Assembly (NCBI GenBank): GCA_964456185.1
Contig: CAYVZZ010000007.1
Location: 1-40,848, forward strand
From: CAYVZZ01 sp964456185
GTDB taxonomy: Bacteria > Pseudomonadota > Gammaproteobacteria > Pseudomonadales > Alcanivoracaceae
DNA: 40,848 nt
Reading direction: 5' to 3'
In this document: positions 17,224 through 26,475 of the stretch, piece by piece
How positions within the stretch are numbered: position 1 is the stretch's first letter
Layout of the letters: every line of letters starts with the position of its first letter
Notes under the pieces: generated by a model
The model's database searches: none
Told to the model about the DNA's origin: nothing
The model's input: the letters and a program-made list of their open reading frames with translations, nothing else
Made by a program: the position numbers and the translations under genes

Positions 17224-17697
17224 ATGCAGCAACGCGGTTTCACCCTCATCGAATTAATGGTGTCGCTGGTTATTCTCGCCATCTTGCTTCAAGGCGCCAG
17301 CAGCTTTGTTAACCATCTCTTACCACAAAGCCGATTAACGGCTGACACCAATCACGTCATCGGCCTGCTCACACGCGCACGACATCACGCCCTCTTTCAG
17401 GATCAAGTCATGGTGTGCGCTCTGAACAGTCAGTGCCAACATTTCAAAGAGGAAACCGGCCTTATCCTAATTGCCGACCAAAACCGCAACCACCAATTTG
17501 ATGCGCAGGACACCGTGCTAGAAAAGCTGACATTACACCAACAAACCCACATCAGCTGGCACAGCTTTCGTAACCTACCCGCTCTTACTTACTACCGTAA
17601 TGGACTAGCCCACTTCCAAAACGGCCACTACCTAATATGTAACAAGCAGGTCGAAAAAAAAATCGTGATGAATAGGATTGGTAGACAGCGGAATTAA
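17224..17697 (+). CDS. Type IV pseudopilin, FimT/GspH-like, isolated
   Basis: A 157-residue prepilin-like protein. The class III signal is canonical: short leader MQQRG, cleavage before Phe, then FTLIELMVSLVILAILLQG with Glu at mature position 5 and a hydrophobic N-terminal helix. The globular part has the FimT/GspH trait of a VMVCALNSQC segment with two cysteines, a GLILIADQNRNHQFD region, and a third cysteine near the C-terminus (HYLIC). Such minor pilins prime pilus or type II secretion assembly or bind DNA. No other pilus gene is nearby. It lies alone between ectC and the Wadjet cluster, so function must depend on pilus genes elsewhere. The C-terminal basic tail is unusual. Confidence 0.85.
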   Translation: MQQRGFTLIELMVSLVILAILLQGASSFVNHLLPQSRLTADTNHVIGLLTRARHHALFQDQVMVCALNSQCQHFKEETGLILIADQNRNHQFDAQDTVLEKLTLHQQTHISWHSFRNLPALTYYRNGLAHFQNGHYLICNKQVEKKIVMNRIGRQRN

Positions 17698-17816
17698 GAC
17701 GTTAATTTTAAGAAGGCGTGTCTTTGATACTTCAATAATTTTTTGGTTGCTTATCGTTCTGCCAAGCGCTTTTTGTTACGCTAAAGACTTTATTTAGCTG
17801 CCCTTCCCTTATCCGT

Positions 17817-19310
17817 ATGGACACATCCGCCAAGCAACGCGCCGATCGTTATATCAGTGCGCGCCGTCACCACCCGGCTTGGCGGCTGCTGGCCTCGCCG
17901 CGCGCGCCCATTATCTTGGCCTGTCTAACAGGGTTATTTGATCAAACCCCCGACGGCATTGATGAAGCCGATGCCCTCTTGGCATTAACCGATATGCTAG
18001 CGTCCTTTGCCGAGCAGGATGAATTTGAAATCGATGCCAAGCATATTCAGCAACAGGCAGGCCGAGAACTACGCGAATGGATACGACGACGTTTAATCAT
18101 TGAGCGAGGGCAGCGACTCTACCCCACCGATGCGCTTAACTCGGCTCTTCTGTTTGTTGAATCACTAAACGAACGCATCATGACCTCAACGGCCTCGCGC
18201 TTGTCGGTGGTGCAACAGCAAATCGAACATTTGTCGGTGCAACTCGATCCAGACCCACAAGTCCACATTGATGCACTAAAACAAAAGATCCAACAATACG
18301 AAGCACTATTACAGCAGGCACAACACGGCGACATTGATTTGCTTAGCGACCAGAAAGCCATCGAACGTATACGCGAAGTTTATGTGCTCGCTAACGGCCT
18401 TTGTGCTGACTTTCGGCGCGTGGAAGATTCTTGGCACCAAGCCGACAAAGCCTTGCGACAGCGCATCATGCTTGAAGACAGTCACCGCGGCACCATTGTC
18501 GACACCCTGCTCGATGGTCAGGAGGCGTTACTGGATACTCCGGAAGGTCAGGTATTTGACGGCTTCATGCAGCAACTCAAACAAAGCGACGATATCCACA
18601 CCATGAAGCAGCATATCAATAAGATATTGCGGCACCCCATGGCGATAAAGGCACTAAACCGCCATCAAATGTTGGAACTAAAATGGCTACAAATGCGTTT
18701 GGTGCAGGAAAGTAAATTGGTTATGCGCGCCCGAGCTCGCAGTGAACGCGATGTACGCAATTTCATTAAAACCGGACTCGCTGCCGAACATCATCGCGTG
18801 ACACTGCTGTTAAACGACATCATGAAAGCATCCTTGGACATCGACTGGAGCCCACAGAAAACCCGGCGTACGCCATCCGATCTCCCCCCAATTGGCTTTG
18901 CGTTGGCCAACATTCCGCTAACAGAACGTTTGCTACCCAAGCAACTAGAAGACGACAACACAGATACACTAGATTTCACCCAACAAGACGCTTTTACAGT
19001 AGACGATGTTGACTTTTGGGCGGCACTGAGTGGTTTGGATCCACAACAGTTGATTACTGACACCTTGCAGACCTTAAAACGTGAGGGGCGCGCTTTAAGC
19101 TTAGCAAAATTAGCCGACCACCTGTCACCCCGTGACGACCTGGAAACCTTTGCGCTCTGGTTGGGCATGGCCAAAGAAGCCGGCATCCCCATTAATAACG
19201 AACGGGAAGAATGTATTGTGACCGATGAAGACGAACAGCAATGGGTATTTAATCTACCAAAAGTCGCACTGGAAGCCGCTGCCCTAGAGAAAGTGACCTG
19301 GGATTTTTGA
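17817..19310 (+). CDS. jetA: Wadjet system subunit JetA (DUF3375, MksF/kleisin-like)
   Basis: A 497-residue protein of the DUF3375 type. In Wadjet this is the MukF/kleisin-like subunit that bridges the SMC-like JetC dimer. The N-terminal YISARRHHPAWRLLASPRAPIILACL (in parts) is typical of the family, followed by winged-helix-like and long helical segments. It is first of four genes in the diagnostic order JetA-JetB-JetC-JetD on one strand, and its stop is one base from the jetB start. No convincing ribosome site precedes the ATG, so the start is set by homology-like N-terminus and frame. The family role is known; here it is inferred from sequence and context. Confidence 0.92.
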   Translation: MDTSAKQRADRYISARRHHPAWRLLASPRAPIILACLTGLFDQTPDGIDEADALLALTDMLASFAEQDEFEIDAKHIQQQAGRELREWIRRRLIIERGQRLYPTDALNSALLFVESLNERIMTSTASRLSVVQQQIEHLSVQLDPDPQVHIDALKQKIQQYEALLQQAQHGDIDLLSDQKAIERIREVYVLANGLCADFRRVEDSWHQADKALRQRIMLEDSHRGTIVDTLLDGQEALLDTPEGQVFDGFMQQLKQSDDIHTMKQHINKILRHPMAIKALNRHQMLELKWLQMRLVQESKLVMRARARSERDVRNFIKTGLAAEHHRVTLLLNDIMKASLDIDWSPQKTRRTPSDLPPIGFALANIPLTERLLPKQLEDDNTDTLDFTQQDAFTVDDVDFWAALSGLDPQQLITDTLQTLKREGRALSLAKLADHLSPRDDLETFALWLGMAKEAGIPINNEREECIVTDEDEQQWVFNLPKVALEAAALEKVTWDF

Positions 19311-19311
19311 T

Positions 19312-19988
19312 ATGACTGATGTATTCGACCAATTCGTACAACCGCCTACAGCCGATGATACCGATTCGTTCCAGAACAGTGCCACGCTCGATACGAACGA
19401 AACGGTCACCGAACGCCGACTGAAAGACGTGGCACAAAACCTGTTGCGACAAGGGCTGCTAGAAGCCGATAACAAGCGCCATCTATACAAAACCGCCATT
19501 AACCACTTAGATACGCTAAATGGAATTCTTGAGCCCCTTGACCTCTTTGCTCAAGCCGATGAAGTACGTGGTCTGGTGTTTTTGCGTGTCCTGCATGAAG
19601 AAGGTACAGATAGCGATACTGCTTGGTCGCACCCGCTAGTACGTCGACAACGACTTACTCNNNNNNNNNNTCATTGCTCGTCGCTATTCTACGGCAATAT
19701 TTTGTTAACTATGAGCAAGAACAAGGCGTAGGAGCCGAAGGTGCATTAGTCGCAGTGGATGAATTAATCCCCCAGCTACAGCTCTATGTGGGCGACACCG
19801 GCAGCGAAAGCAAAGAACGTTCACGCATGATGACGCTACTCGATCAACTAAAAACTCACGGCCTTGTCAGCGCGCCAGATGCACACGACCGCATCACCAT
19901 TCGACCTATTATCGCGCATCTCGCCAACCCGGAAAATCTCAACAGCCTGCTGCAACAAATGCAAGCCATGGGCACCAAGGACAATTAA
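19312..19988 (+). CDS. jetB: Wadjet system subunit JetB (DUF4194, MksE-like), crossed by scaffold gap
   Basis: The JetB/MukE-like winged-helix partner of JetA. The first 116 codons (to about 19660) and the last 105 or so (19672-19988) lie in different frames on either side of ten N. The downstream part continues naturally with SLLVAILRQYFVNYEQEQGV, the expected DUF4194 segment after RRQRLT, and ends in LANPENLNSLLQQMQAMG. The frame change is therefore an artefact of an arbitrary gap length: the true gap would have to be 2 modulo 3 bases for one continuous frame. Total length near 225 residues is normal. AAGGA within its end serves as the jetC ribosome site. Confidence 0.88.
19661..19670. other. 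Assembly gap of ten N
   Basis: Ten unknown bases inside jetB. The round length suggests a placeholder rather than measured sequence. Coordinates downstream may be shifted by the true gap size. Confidence 0.98.
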
Positions 19989-19989
19989 T

Positions 19990-22900
19990 ATGGTGATGCA
20001 AAGCAGCCTAATGGGCTTGGAAGACAGCTACAAACTCAGCAGCCTGTCACTCTTTAATTGGGGTGGTTTCGACGGCTACCACGTCGCCAATATCGACCCG
20101 GACGGCACCGCCATCATCGGCCCCACGGGCAGCGGTAAAACCACGCTAGTCGATGCCTTGGTCACCCTGCTAAGCCATACCCCCAGATATAATTTAGCCT
20201 CAACCGGCGGCCATGAAAGCGACCGCGATTTAGCCTCTTATATCCGTGGTGTTACCGGCCCTGGTGATGGCATTACTCAAGGCCACATCAGCCGCCAAGG
20301 AAAAACTCTCAGCGGCATCTGTGCGTCACTAACCTCCGATACACAAGTGGTACGCTTGGCTGCCCTCTTTTGGTTTGACGACAACAGCAACAGCACCGCC
20401 GATGCCAAAAAACTGTGGCTATTCAGCAAAGACAATGATTCTGATCTGCCTTTTTGGTTACAAACTCTGCAAGACGGCGGCAAACGTGCCATCACTCAGT
20501 TGGAAAAAGCACACCCTTCACTTTGGACATTTTCGAGCAAGAAACGCTACCTCACCAAATTACGCGACTTTTTTGAAGTACGTGAAAACGCCTTTAATCT
20601 GCTAAACCGAGCGGCCGGCTTGAAGCAGCTCAACAGCATTGACGATATTTTCCGCGAGCTGGTACTTGATGACCATTCACAATTTGAGCGAGCCAAGGAA
20701 TTGGCCGACAGCTTTGACGATCTCACAGAAATCTACCAAGAGCTGGAAATTGCCCGTCGCCAGCAGCAAGCACTAGAGCCCATCAAGACTTATTGGGAAC
20801 GCTATGAACGCAAGGCCGACGAACGCACCACACAACAACGGCTACTAACAGGACTACCCGTTTGGTTTGCGCAACACCTCCACCAGCGATTATCTGACGA
20901 ATTGGATAAGCTAGGTAACCTCATAGAGACGGCCACCACTCAGCAAGCTGATACAAACCAAGCATTTTCCCAGCAACAAAATCAGCTCACACATTTGCGT
21001 CAACATTTCTATCAGCAAGGCGGCCAGAACATTCACACCCTGGAAGAGCTGATAGAAGAAAAACGCAACAATTTGGCAGCGTGTCGCACTACCGTGCGTG
21101 ATTACCAAGCGATAATCAAACAACTCGAATTAAACGACACACTCGATCGCCAAACCCTGCACGACAACCAAGCGCAAGCCAACCGTCAATTAGCTGACTT
21201 AACCGAACAGTTAGACGCTATCAGCGCAGCACACCTCGACCTGTCGGTACAAATCCAACAGCAGGAAACCGAATTAAACCGTTACCGTGACGACCTCTGT
21301 GAAGTCAAAAAACGCCCAGGCTCCAACATTCCGGCCAAGTTTCATGCCTTCCGCAGTTTGCTGGCCGAACACCTGGCTTGCGACGAAGATGCGCTACCTT
21401 TTGTGGCCGAGTTGGTTCAAGTCAAACCGAAGGAGCAGGCTTGGCGTGGTGCCATTGAGCGTGCCATCGGCAGCCAGCGCCTGCGCATTTTGGTTAGTCC
21501 CGAACAAATGCAGCCCGCCTTATCGTGGATCAACCAGCGCGATAACCGGTTGCATGTGCGTCTGTTAGAGGTTGATCCGACTGCACAACCTCAAAGCTTC
21601 TTTAGCGACAGCTATTTACACAAACTTAATATCAAAACCCACCCTTACGCAGATCAGGTCAAGGCACTGTTAGCCAGCTACGACCGGCATTGTGTTAATA
21701 GCGTCGAGGCACTACGCCAAACTCCGCACGCCATGACCCAACAAGGACTAATGTCGGGCAAGGCACGCTTTTATGACAAGCAAGACCAAAAGCGACTGGA
21801 CGCCAATTGGCTAACTGGTTTTGACAATCGTGATCGGTTGGCGCTTTTAGCCCAACACATCAGCCAACTAGAGCAACAAATTGATGACTTAAAACAAGCA
21901 CGTCAGACACAGACGCGACAGAAAAATGCCTTAAGCCAGCAGCAGCTGTTAGTCGAGCAGCTCTGCCGCATTAGCTTTGAGGAAATCGACCAGACCAGCA
22001 AAGAGGCTGACTTGGCCAAAGCCCAAGCTCGGCTCGACCAGCTAACCGCTGAAGATTCCGACCTCAGTCGCATCAAACTAAAGCTGGAAGAAGCCGAGCA
22101 ACAATTGCAGGCATTGCAGGAACAAAAAAACACTATCTTGCAGCAACTGGCTCGATTGGATGAACAGCGCAAAAACCTTGAGCAGCAAAAACACAAAGCT
22201 TGGTTAACTACTGAAAAAGACCTAGACAAGGAAACCTTGACGTTATGTAAGCACCATTTTGCCGACCTAAAAGCCCAATTGGTCGACCACCCACTAGACC
22301 AAATGGACAGCTTGGAGCGCACACAGTCCCAAGCACTCAACCAACAATTGAAACAGCTCGACGCTAGCCTCAGCGAACTGCGAAACAGCCTCATTCGTGC
22401 CATGGAGCGCGCCAAAAGAGAGGATCGCGGCGAGCTTAGCGAAGTCGGCAGTGAACTCATCGATGTACCCGACTACCTGAACCGTTTGCAACAGCTCGTT
22501 AGCGAGGCCCTGCCCGCGAAACAAGCACGATTCAAAGACTACCTTAACCGCTCGTCTGACGATGGAGTTATCCAGCTATTACAAACCATTGAAGGTGAAG
22601 TTGATCGTATCCGCGACAAATTGGAAGACGTCAATCACACACTAGCGCGAGTTGATTTCCAGCAAGACCAATATTTGCAACTACTTGCCGACAAGGTGCA
22701 ACACGAAAATTTGCGTAGTTTCAAACAAAAAATCAAACGTTTGCGCGCCGCACGATTAGATGATGACGAAGGCGAAAGCCAATACCAAATCTTGCAGGCC
22801 ATCATCGGCCAATTGCGCCAAGCCTTTGAAGCTCGTCACCGGCAGGCTTCAAAATCACTACTCGACCCACGATTCCGTCTAGCTTTTAAAGTGGTAGTGC

Positions 22901-23307
22901 TCGATCGGCAAACCGACCAGGTGCTTGCCACGCGCACCAGCTCCCAAGGCGGTAGTGGTGGTGAAAAAGAAATCATCGCCTCTTACGTACTCACCGCTTC
23001 CTTGTCTTACGCACTCTGCCCGGACGGTAGTGATTATCCCTTGTTTAGTAGCATTGTCTTAGATGAAGCCTTTTCTCGAAGCTCACACGTTGTCGCAGGG
23101 CGCATCATTGCTGCACTGGCCGAATTTAAACTACATCCCATCTTTGTCACTCCCAACAAAGAAATGCGACTATTGCGAAACCACACCCGCTCGGCCATTG
23201 TCGTGCACCGTGTCGGCAAACAATCATCGCTCATGGATTTAAGCTGGCAAGCTCTGGATGAAATGGCCGACAAACACCGCCAACAACTGCGCGATGCGCT
23301 GACATGA
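19990..23307 (+). CDS. jetC: Wadjet system SMC-like ATPase JetC
   Basis: A 1105-residue SMC/MukB/Rad50-type ATPase, the loop-extruding motor of Wadjet. Walker A GPTGSGKTT is at about residues 44-52 and a QGGSGGEKE signature is near 985-993. Walker B SIVLDEAF is near 1021-1028. Two long glutamine-rich coiled coils (about 300-460 and 620-860) flank a hinge-like region around 465-600. The start at 19990 is preferred to the in-frame 19864: it follows the jetB stop by one base and has AAGGA eight bases upstream. It overlaps jetD by ATGA. All ATPase motifs are intact, so the motor should be active. Confidence 0.95.
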   Translation: MVMQSSLMGLEDSYKLSSLSLFNWGGFDGYHVANIDPDGTAIIGPTGSGKTTLVDALVTLLSHTPRYNLASTGGHESDRDLASYIRGVTGPGDGITQGHISRQGKTLSGICASLTSDTQVVRLAALFWFDDNSNSTADAKKLWLFSKDNDSDLPFWLQTLQDGGKRAITQLEKAHPSLWTFSSKKRYLTKLRDFFEVRENAFNLLNRAAGLKQLNSIDDIFRELVLDDHSQFERAKELADSFDDLTEIYQELEIARRQQQALEPIKTYWERYERKADERTTQQRLLTGLPVWFAQHLHQRLSDELDKLGNLIETATTQQADTNQAFSQQQNQLTHLRQHFYQQGGQNIHTLEELIEEKRNNLAACRTTVRDYQAIIKQLELNDTLDRQTLHDNQAQANRQLADLTEQLDAISAAHLDLSVQIQQQETELNRYRDDLCEVKKRPGSNIPAKFHAFRSLLAEHLACDEDALPFVAELVQVKPKEQAWRGAIERAIGSQRLRILVSPEQMQPALSWINQRDNRLHVRLLEVDPTAQPQSFFSDSYLHKLNIKTHPYADQVKALLASYDRHCVNSVEALRQTPHAMTQQGLMSGKARFYDKQDQKRLDANWLTGFDNRDRLALLAQHISQLEQQIDDLKQARQTQTRQKNALSQQQLLVEQLCRISFEEIDQTSKEADLAKAQARLDQLTAEDSDLSRIKLKLEEAEQQLQALQEQKNTILQQLARLDEQRKNLEQQKHKAWLTTEKDLDKETLTLCKHHFADLKAQLVDHPLDQMDSLERTQSQALNQQLKQLDASLSELRNSLIRAMERAKREDRGELSEVGSELIDVPDYLNRLQQLVSEALPAKQARFKDYLNRSSDDGVIQLLQTIEGEVDRIRDKLEDVNHTLARVDFQQDQYLQLLADKVQHENLRSFKQKIKRLRAARLDDDEGESQYQILQAIIGQLRQAFEARHRQASKSLLDPRFRLAFKVVVLDRQTDQVLATRTSSQGGSGGEKEIIASYVLTASLSYALCPDGSDYPLFSSIVLDEAFSRSSHVVAGRIIAALAEFKLHPIFVTPNKEMRLLRNHTRSAIVVHRVGKQSSLMDLSWQALDEMADKHRQQLRDALT

Positions 23308-24443
23308 AACACCCGAATGTCCTGCGCCGTCAACTGGCTAAACAATGGCAAAACAACCTCCTGCGTGCTGAACGCTTACTAGGTAATGGCTGGCCTATTC
23401 AACTGGCTATTGGAAAGCCTAGTAATCAGGACATGCGTATACGGCTCGACCAAGTACGTGCGCATATTCAACACTGGAAACAAATTCGCGTGGGTCGCGT
23501 AATTTTCGAGACAATTTACTATCGTGAGCTAGGCGGTGACATCGCCATTCCGACTCATTGGGAAATTGGCCAGCCCAGCGACTGGTGTCGCGCCTGCCAG
23601 GATTCACAAGTCCAGCAGGAATACGAGCAGCTCGGCCAACTCATCCGTCAAACCCACCAACGTTATCACACCTTACTCATCCGCCAACGTTCGCTCTGGC
23701 GTGATAAGCCATTAATTGATGTCATTCGCGTCGTCAACCTGGCCGACCAACTCTCGCCCGGCTGTGCCCAAGGCAAGCCCCTGCGACTGCTAGCCAACTT
23801 CGCCATCGACACCAAATTAATCGAACGCAACACCTATTTGCTGCAATGCTGCTTAGACCTGCGTTTCGACAACGCCGCCAGTACACAAGGACTGCTGCCA
23901 TTTCTCGGTGCCTCCCCCAGTAACGAACATTGGCTACTCATCAAAGCGCTCGACAGCAGTCTTCTTGCTTTCCCACGCCTGCGGCTTTCCACCAATGCAC
24001 TGCAACAGCAGCCGTTACCCGCCAACCGCCTATTGCTCATCGAAAATGAGCAATGTGAGCACCTACTCCCCAGTCTCGACGATACCATCGCCATCCTTGG
24101 TGCCGGTCGCGACCTTAACTGGTTAGCTGCCAGCACACTCGACAATAAATCACTTTATTATTGGGGCGACATGGACACTTGGGGTTTAACGCTGCTGGCC
24201 GAAGCACGGCAACATCGTCCATTCATCCAAGCATTGATGATGAATCAGCAAGTCTTCGACACCCACGCCGCTGACAACGCCGTACCCGAGCCATCGACGG
24301 CCACCACCTTGCCGGAAAACGGCCTAACTGCGGCCGAACAGGCCTTTTATCAGTACCTAATGAACCAACCCAAAGGCCGACTAGAGCAAGAGTTTTTGCC
24401 CATTGACTATGTAGCGGGCCAAATAGCGCAGCACATCAGTTAA
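23304..24443 (+). CDS. jetD: Wadjet system nuclease JetD (DUF3322-DUF2220, TOPRIM)
   Basis: A 379-residue protein with an N-terminal DUF3322 part (about 1-190) and a C-terminal DUF2220 part (about 205-379). The latter resembles topoisomerase VI A-type TOPRIM domains: acidic residues in LLLIENEQ (Glu247/Glu249) and the GDMDTWG motif (Asp289, Asp291) are the expected metal ligands. JetD cleaves DNA once the JetABC motor has extruded a small circle, which is how Wadjet removes plasmids. The ATG overlaps the jetC stop as ATGA. Catalytic residues look intact. Confidence 0.94.
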   Translation: MKHPNVLRRQLAKQWQNNLLRAERLLGNGWPIQLAIGKPSNQDMRIRLDQVRAHIQHWKQIRVGRVIFETIYYRELGGDIAIPTHWEIGQPSDWCRACQDSQVQQEYEQLGQLIRQTHQRYHTLLIRQRSLWRDKPLIDVIRVVNLADQLSPGCAQGKPLRLLANFAIDTKLIERNTYLLQCCLDLRFDNAASTQGLLPFLGASPSNEHWLLIKALDSSLLAFPRLRLSTNALQQQPLPANRLLLIENEQCEHLLPSLDDTIAILGAGRDLNWLAASTLDNKSLYYWGDMDTWGLTLLAEARQHRPFIQALMMNQQVFDTHAADNAVPEPSTATTLPENGLTAAEQAFYQYLMNQPKGRLEQEFLPIDYVAGQIAQHIS

Positions 24444-24463
24444 GTGACACCGGGAGAGAATTA

Positions 24464-24757
24464 TTAACTCGACGTTTGCACCAGCTTAAGCTTAAACCCA
24501 AGTGCATTAGCAACTCTTATTATAGTAGTAAGACTGGGATTGCCCTTCTCGGAAAGCGAGCGATAAAGCGCTTCTCGAGCAAGCCCCGTTTCTCTAGCCA
24601 AGCGGGTCATACCGCGTGCACGAGCTACCGCGCCAAGTGCTTTTGCAATATAGGCCGGATCATCACCCGCTTCCTCAAAAACAGCCTCCAAAAACAGCCG
24701 CTGTTCTTCCTCGGTTTGTAGGTGATCTTCCACTTTCCACTCTGTAATCGTAGTCAT
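24464..24757 (-). CDS. HigA-like antitoxin (addiction module antidote, Xre-type HTH)
   Basis: A 97-residue antidote of the HI1420/HigA-like family. The helix-turn-helix is in the C-terminal half (MTRLARETGLAREALYRSLS, then EKGNPSLTTIIRVANALGFKL), and the N-terminal part DPAYIAKALGAVARARG is typical for the family. Its partner toxin is normally encoded just upstream; here only a 45-residue remnant is present, overlapping by ATGA. GAGG precedes the start. With no intact toxin beside it, it may act as an orphan autoregulator or neutralise a related toxin elsewhere. It is convergent with jetD (20-base gap). Confidence 0.88.
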   Translation of the reverse strand: MTTITEWKVEDHLQTEEEQRLFLEAVFEEAGDDPAYIAKALGAVARARGMTRLARETGLAREALYRSLSEKGNPSLTTIIRVANALGFKLKLVQTSS

Positions 24758-24891
24758 GTCACACCTCTTCCACGCTGCCCCGGATTACCCAGCGACAACC
24801 GATGGATTCGTTGCGTAATGCGAGCTTTGGCGCGTTTGTCCTTCAACCGCTGGAACCAACTCTGAAAACGATCCGTCTGCTTTATTATCAA
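24754..24891 (-). pseudogene. Truncated HigB-like (PF05973-type) toxin remnant
   Basis: On the minus strand, just upstream of the antitoxin, a frame from a possible TTG at 24891 encodes about 45 residues. They include FQSWFQRLKDKRAKARITQR and IHRLSLGNPG, the characteristic first half of RelE/HigB-type addiction-module toxins. After NPG the sequence diverges into a few residues and stops in an ATGA overlap with the antitoxin. A normal toxin is about 100 residues, so the second half is missing, apparently by an internal deletion that kept the junction with the antitoxin. There is no ATG in frame; AGGGAT precedes the TTG. It is almost certainly inactive. Confidence 0.78.
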
Positions 24892-25056
24892 CTTTACATC
24901 CCTGTAACTTATAAATCACATTTTATGTTGCACTTGTATCAAAGGCAACAACCAATAGCCATTAACAGCGCTGCCAGACAGGCAGGCCATCGACTCAAAA
25001 CGGCATCAGAATCACACCTGCGAATAGCTAAGGCATGTTTGGAAAGTCCTTAAGTT

Positions 25057-26475
25057 TCACCCTCTCGTCACCACCAAGGTCGCCCGCACCCCTTGCTCCA
25101 CATTCTCCAGCTTGATACCGCCCCGGTGCAGCTCGGCAATTTGTTGCACAAAGCTGAGGCCGAGTCCGGTGCTTTTGCGGCCTGTGTCGGGGCGGTTGAG
25201 GGAATAAAAGCGCTCAAAAAGACGAGGCAAGGCGTAATCAGGGATGGGATTACCATCGTTTTCGATGGTGATGGTGGCTTGATGGTTTTGAGAATGAATA
25301 GCGCAACGGATCTGGCCATTGAAGGGACAAAAATCGAGGGCGTTGTCGAGCAGGTTACTGATGGCTTGTTGCAATAAAAAGTGTTCGCCTTGAATCGGTG
25401 TATTCTGCCGGGTGCTTTTTTGCAGATGAATTTGGCGCTGTTCGGCAATTGATGTTTTTTGGTTGATGACATCATCCAACAAGGCGTTCAAATCCAACGT
25501 CTCGATATCCAGCTCGTGACGATTTTCCAATGTAGCCAGCGCCAACAGCCGATCGATGAGACGCTGGATGCGAGCCGATTCCTGGTCGATATTACCGAGA
25601 AATTTAGCACGTTGGGCGTCATCCAGTGGCGCATCTTGCAGAATTTCGGTGGCAGCGCGCACGGCGGACAAGGGAGATTTCATTTCGTGGGTAAGGTGTT
25701 GCACGTATTGCTCGACGTACTGTTTTCCCTCTACTTCGCGACGCATTTGTTCGGTGGAGGCGGCAAGCCGGGCAAATTCGGGGGCGCGTAGTTGGGGCGG
25801 CTGCACTTTTTTGCCATCACGCGCGGCTTCGACATAATCCACTAGCTGATGAACGGAGCGCGTTAACCAGTAGGCTAAAATGCCGCCCAGCACCAATGCC
25901 AGCAATAAAATCAGCAGACCGGATTTAATCATCTGCCCTTGTGCGTGGTTTAACCAGGGTTTTAAGCTGCGCGTGGGCAGCCCCACCGTGAGCACGCCGA
26001 CCAACTTGCCTTCATAGCGGACGGGCGCGGCGACATACATGGTGCTTGGCCCGCCCTCTTGTGTGGCGGTGGTGCGCGCGCCATAGCGGCCTTCCAGCGT
26101 GGCGTGCACGTCACGCCATTGGGAATAGTCTTGTCCGATTAACTGGTGATTCGTGCTATAAACCACCTGCCCTGCCTCATCGGTAACATAGAGCGTCAAC
26201 CGTGGCTGGGTTTTCAGGTGCGACCAGATTTGTGCCTGAAAGCGCCGCTGCCGATAGGCTTCAACGGCTTCTTTAAAATCTGCCGGGTTACCGGCGCTGG
26301 GCACCAGTAACGGGGTGGCAAATTCGGCCAGCATATTGGCGGTGTCCACCAGCGTTTCCTCACTGGTTTGCCGCACAATGGGGCGCAGTTCGTCGTAGGT
26401 GTTGTAAAGAAACAACAGCAAACCGGCGGCCACGAGGACAAAGTAAGCCAGGAAAATGCGCAGGGTAAAATTCAT
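25057..26475 (-). CDS. creC: CreC-like sensor histidine kinase
   Basis: A 472-residue membrane sensor kinase. Two membrane segments (about residues 7-24 and 184-203) enclose a periplasmic sensor containing VDTANMLAEFATPLL and GQDYSQWRDVHATLEGRYGA (in parts), both typical of CreC. A HAMP-like linker, the H-box YVQHLTHEMKSPLSAVR with His263, the N-box NLLDNALDF and G-boxes ending in STGLGLSFV follow. In E. coli CreC responds to growth and carbon conditions and phosphorylates CreB. It overlaps creB by ATGA. Here the pair is downstream of a sortase and its substrate rather than next to creA/creD, so it may be dedicated to that module. Confidence 0.88.
   Translation of the reverse strand: MNFTLRIFLAYFVLVAAGLLLFLYNTYDELRPIVRQTSEETLVDTANMLAEFATPLLVPSAGNPADFKEAVEAYRQRRFQAQIWSHLKTQPRLTLYVTDEAGQVVYSTNHQLIGQDYSQWRDVHATLEGRYGARTTATQEGGPSTMYVAAPVRYEGKLVGVLTVGLPTRSLKPWLNHAQGQMIKSGLLILLLALVLGGILAYWLTRSVHQLVDYVEAARDGKKVQPPQLRAPEFARLAASTEQMRREVEGKQYVEQYVQHLTHEMKSPLSAVRAATEILQDAPLDDAQRAKFLGNIDQESARIQRLIDRLLALATLENRHELDIETLDLNALLDDVINQKTSIAEQRQIHLQKSTRQNTPIQGEHFLLQQAISNLLDNALDFCPFNGQIRCAIHSQNHQATITIENDGNPIPDYALPRLFERFYSLNRPDTGRKSTGLGLSFVQQIAELHRGGIKLENVEQGVRATLVVTRG

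Noticed and set aside
17698..17816. Promoter search ahead of jetA
   Set aside because: AT-rich, but I could not find a -35/-10 pair with acceptable spacing, nor a ribosome site; left unannotated.
19312..19731. Genuine frameshift in jetB
   Set aside because: The frame change coincides exactly with the ten-N gap and both sides read as JetB, so it is best explained by unknown gap length.
24892..25056. Possible coding or RNA gene between the toxin remnant and creC
   Set aside because: No frame with recognisable protein features and no strong hairpin; nothing is supported here.
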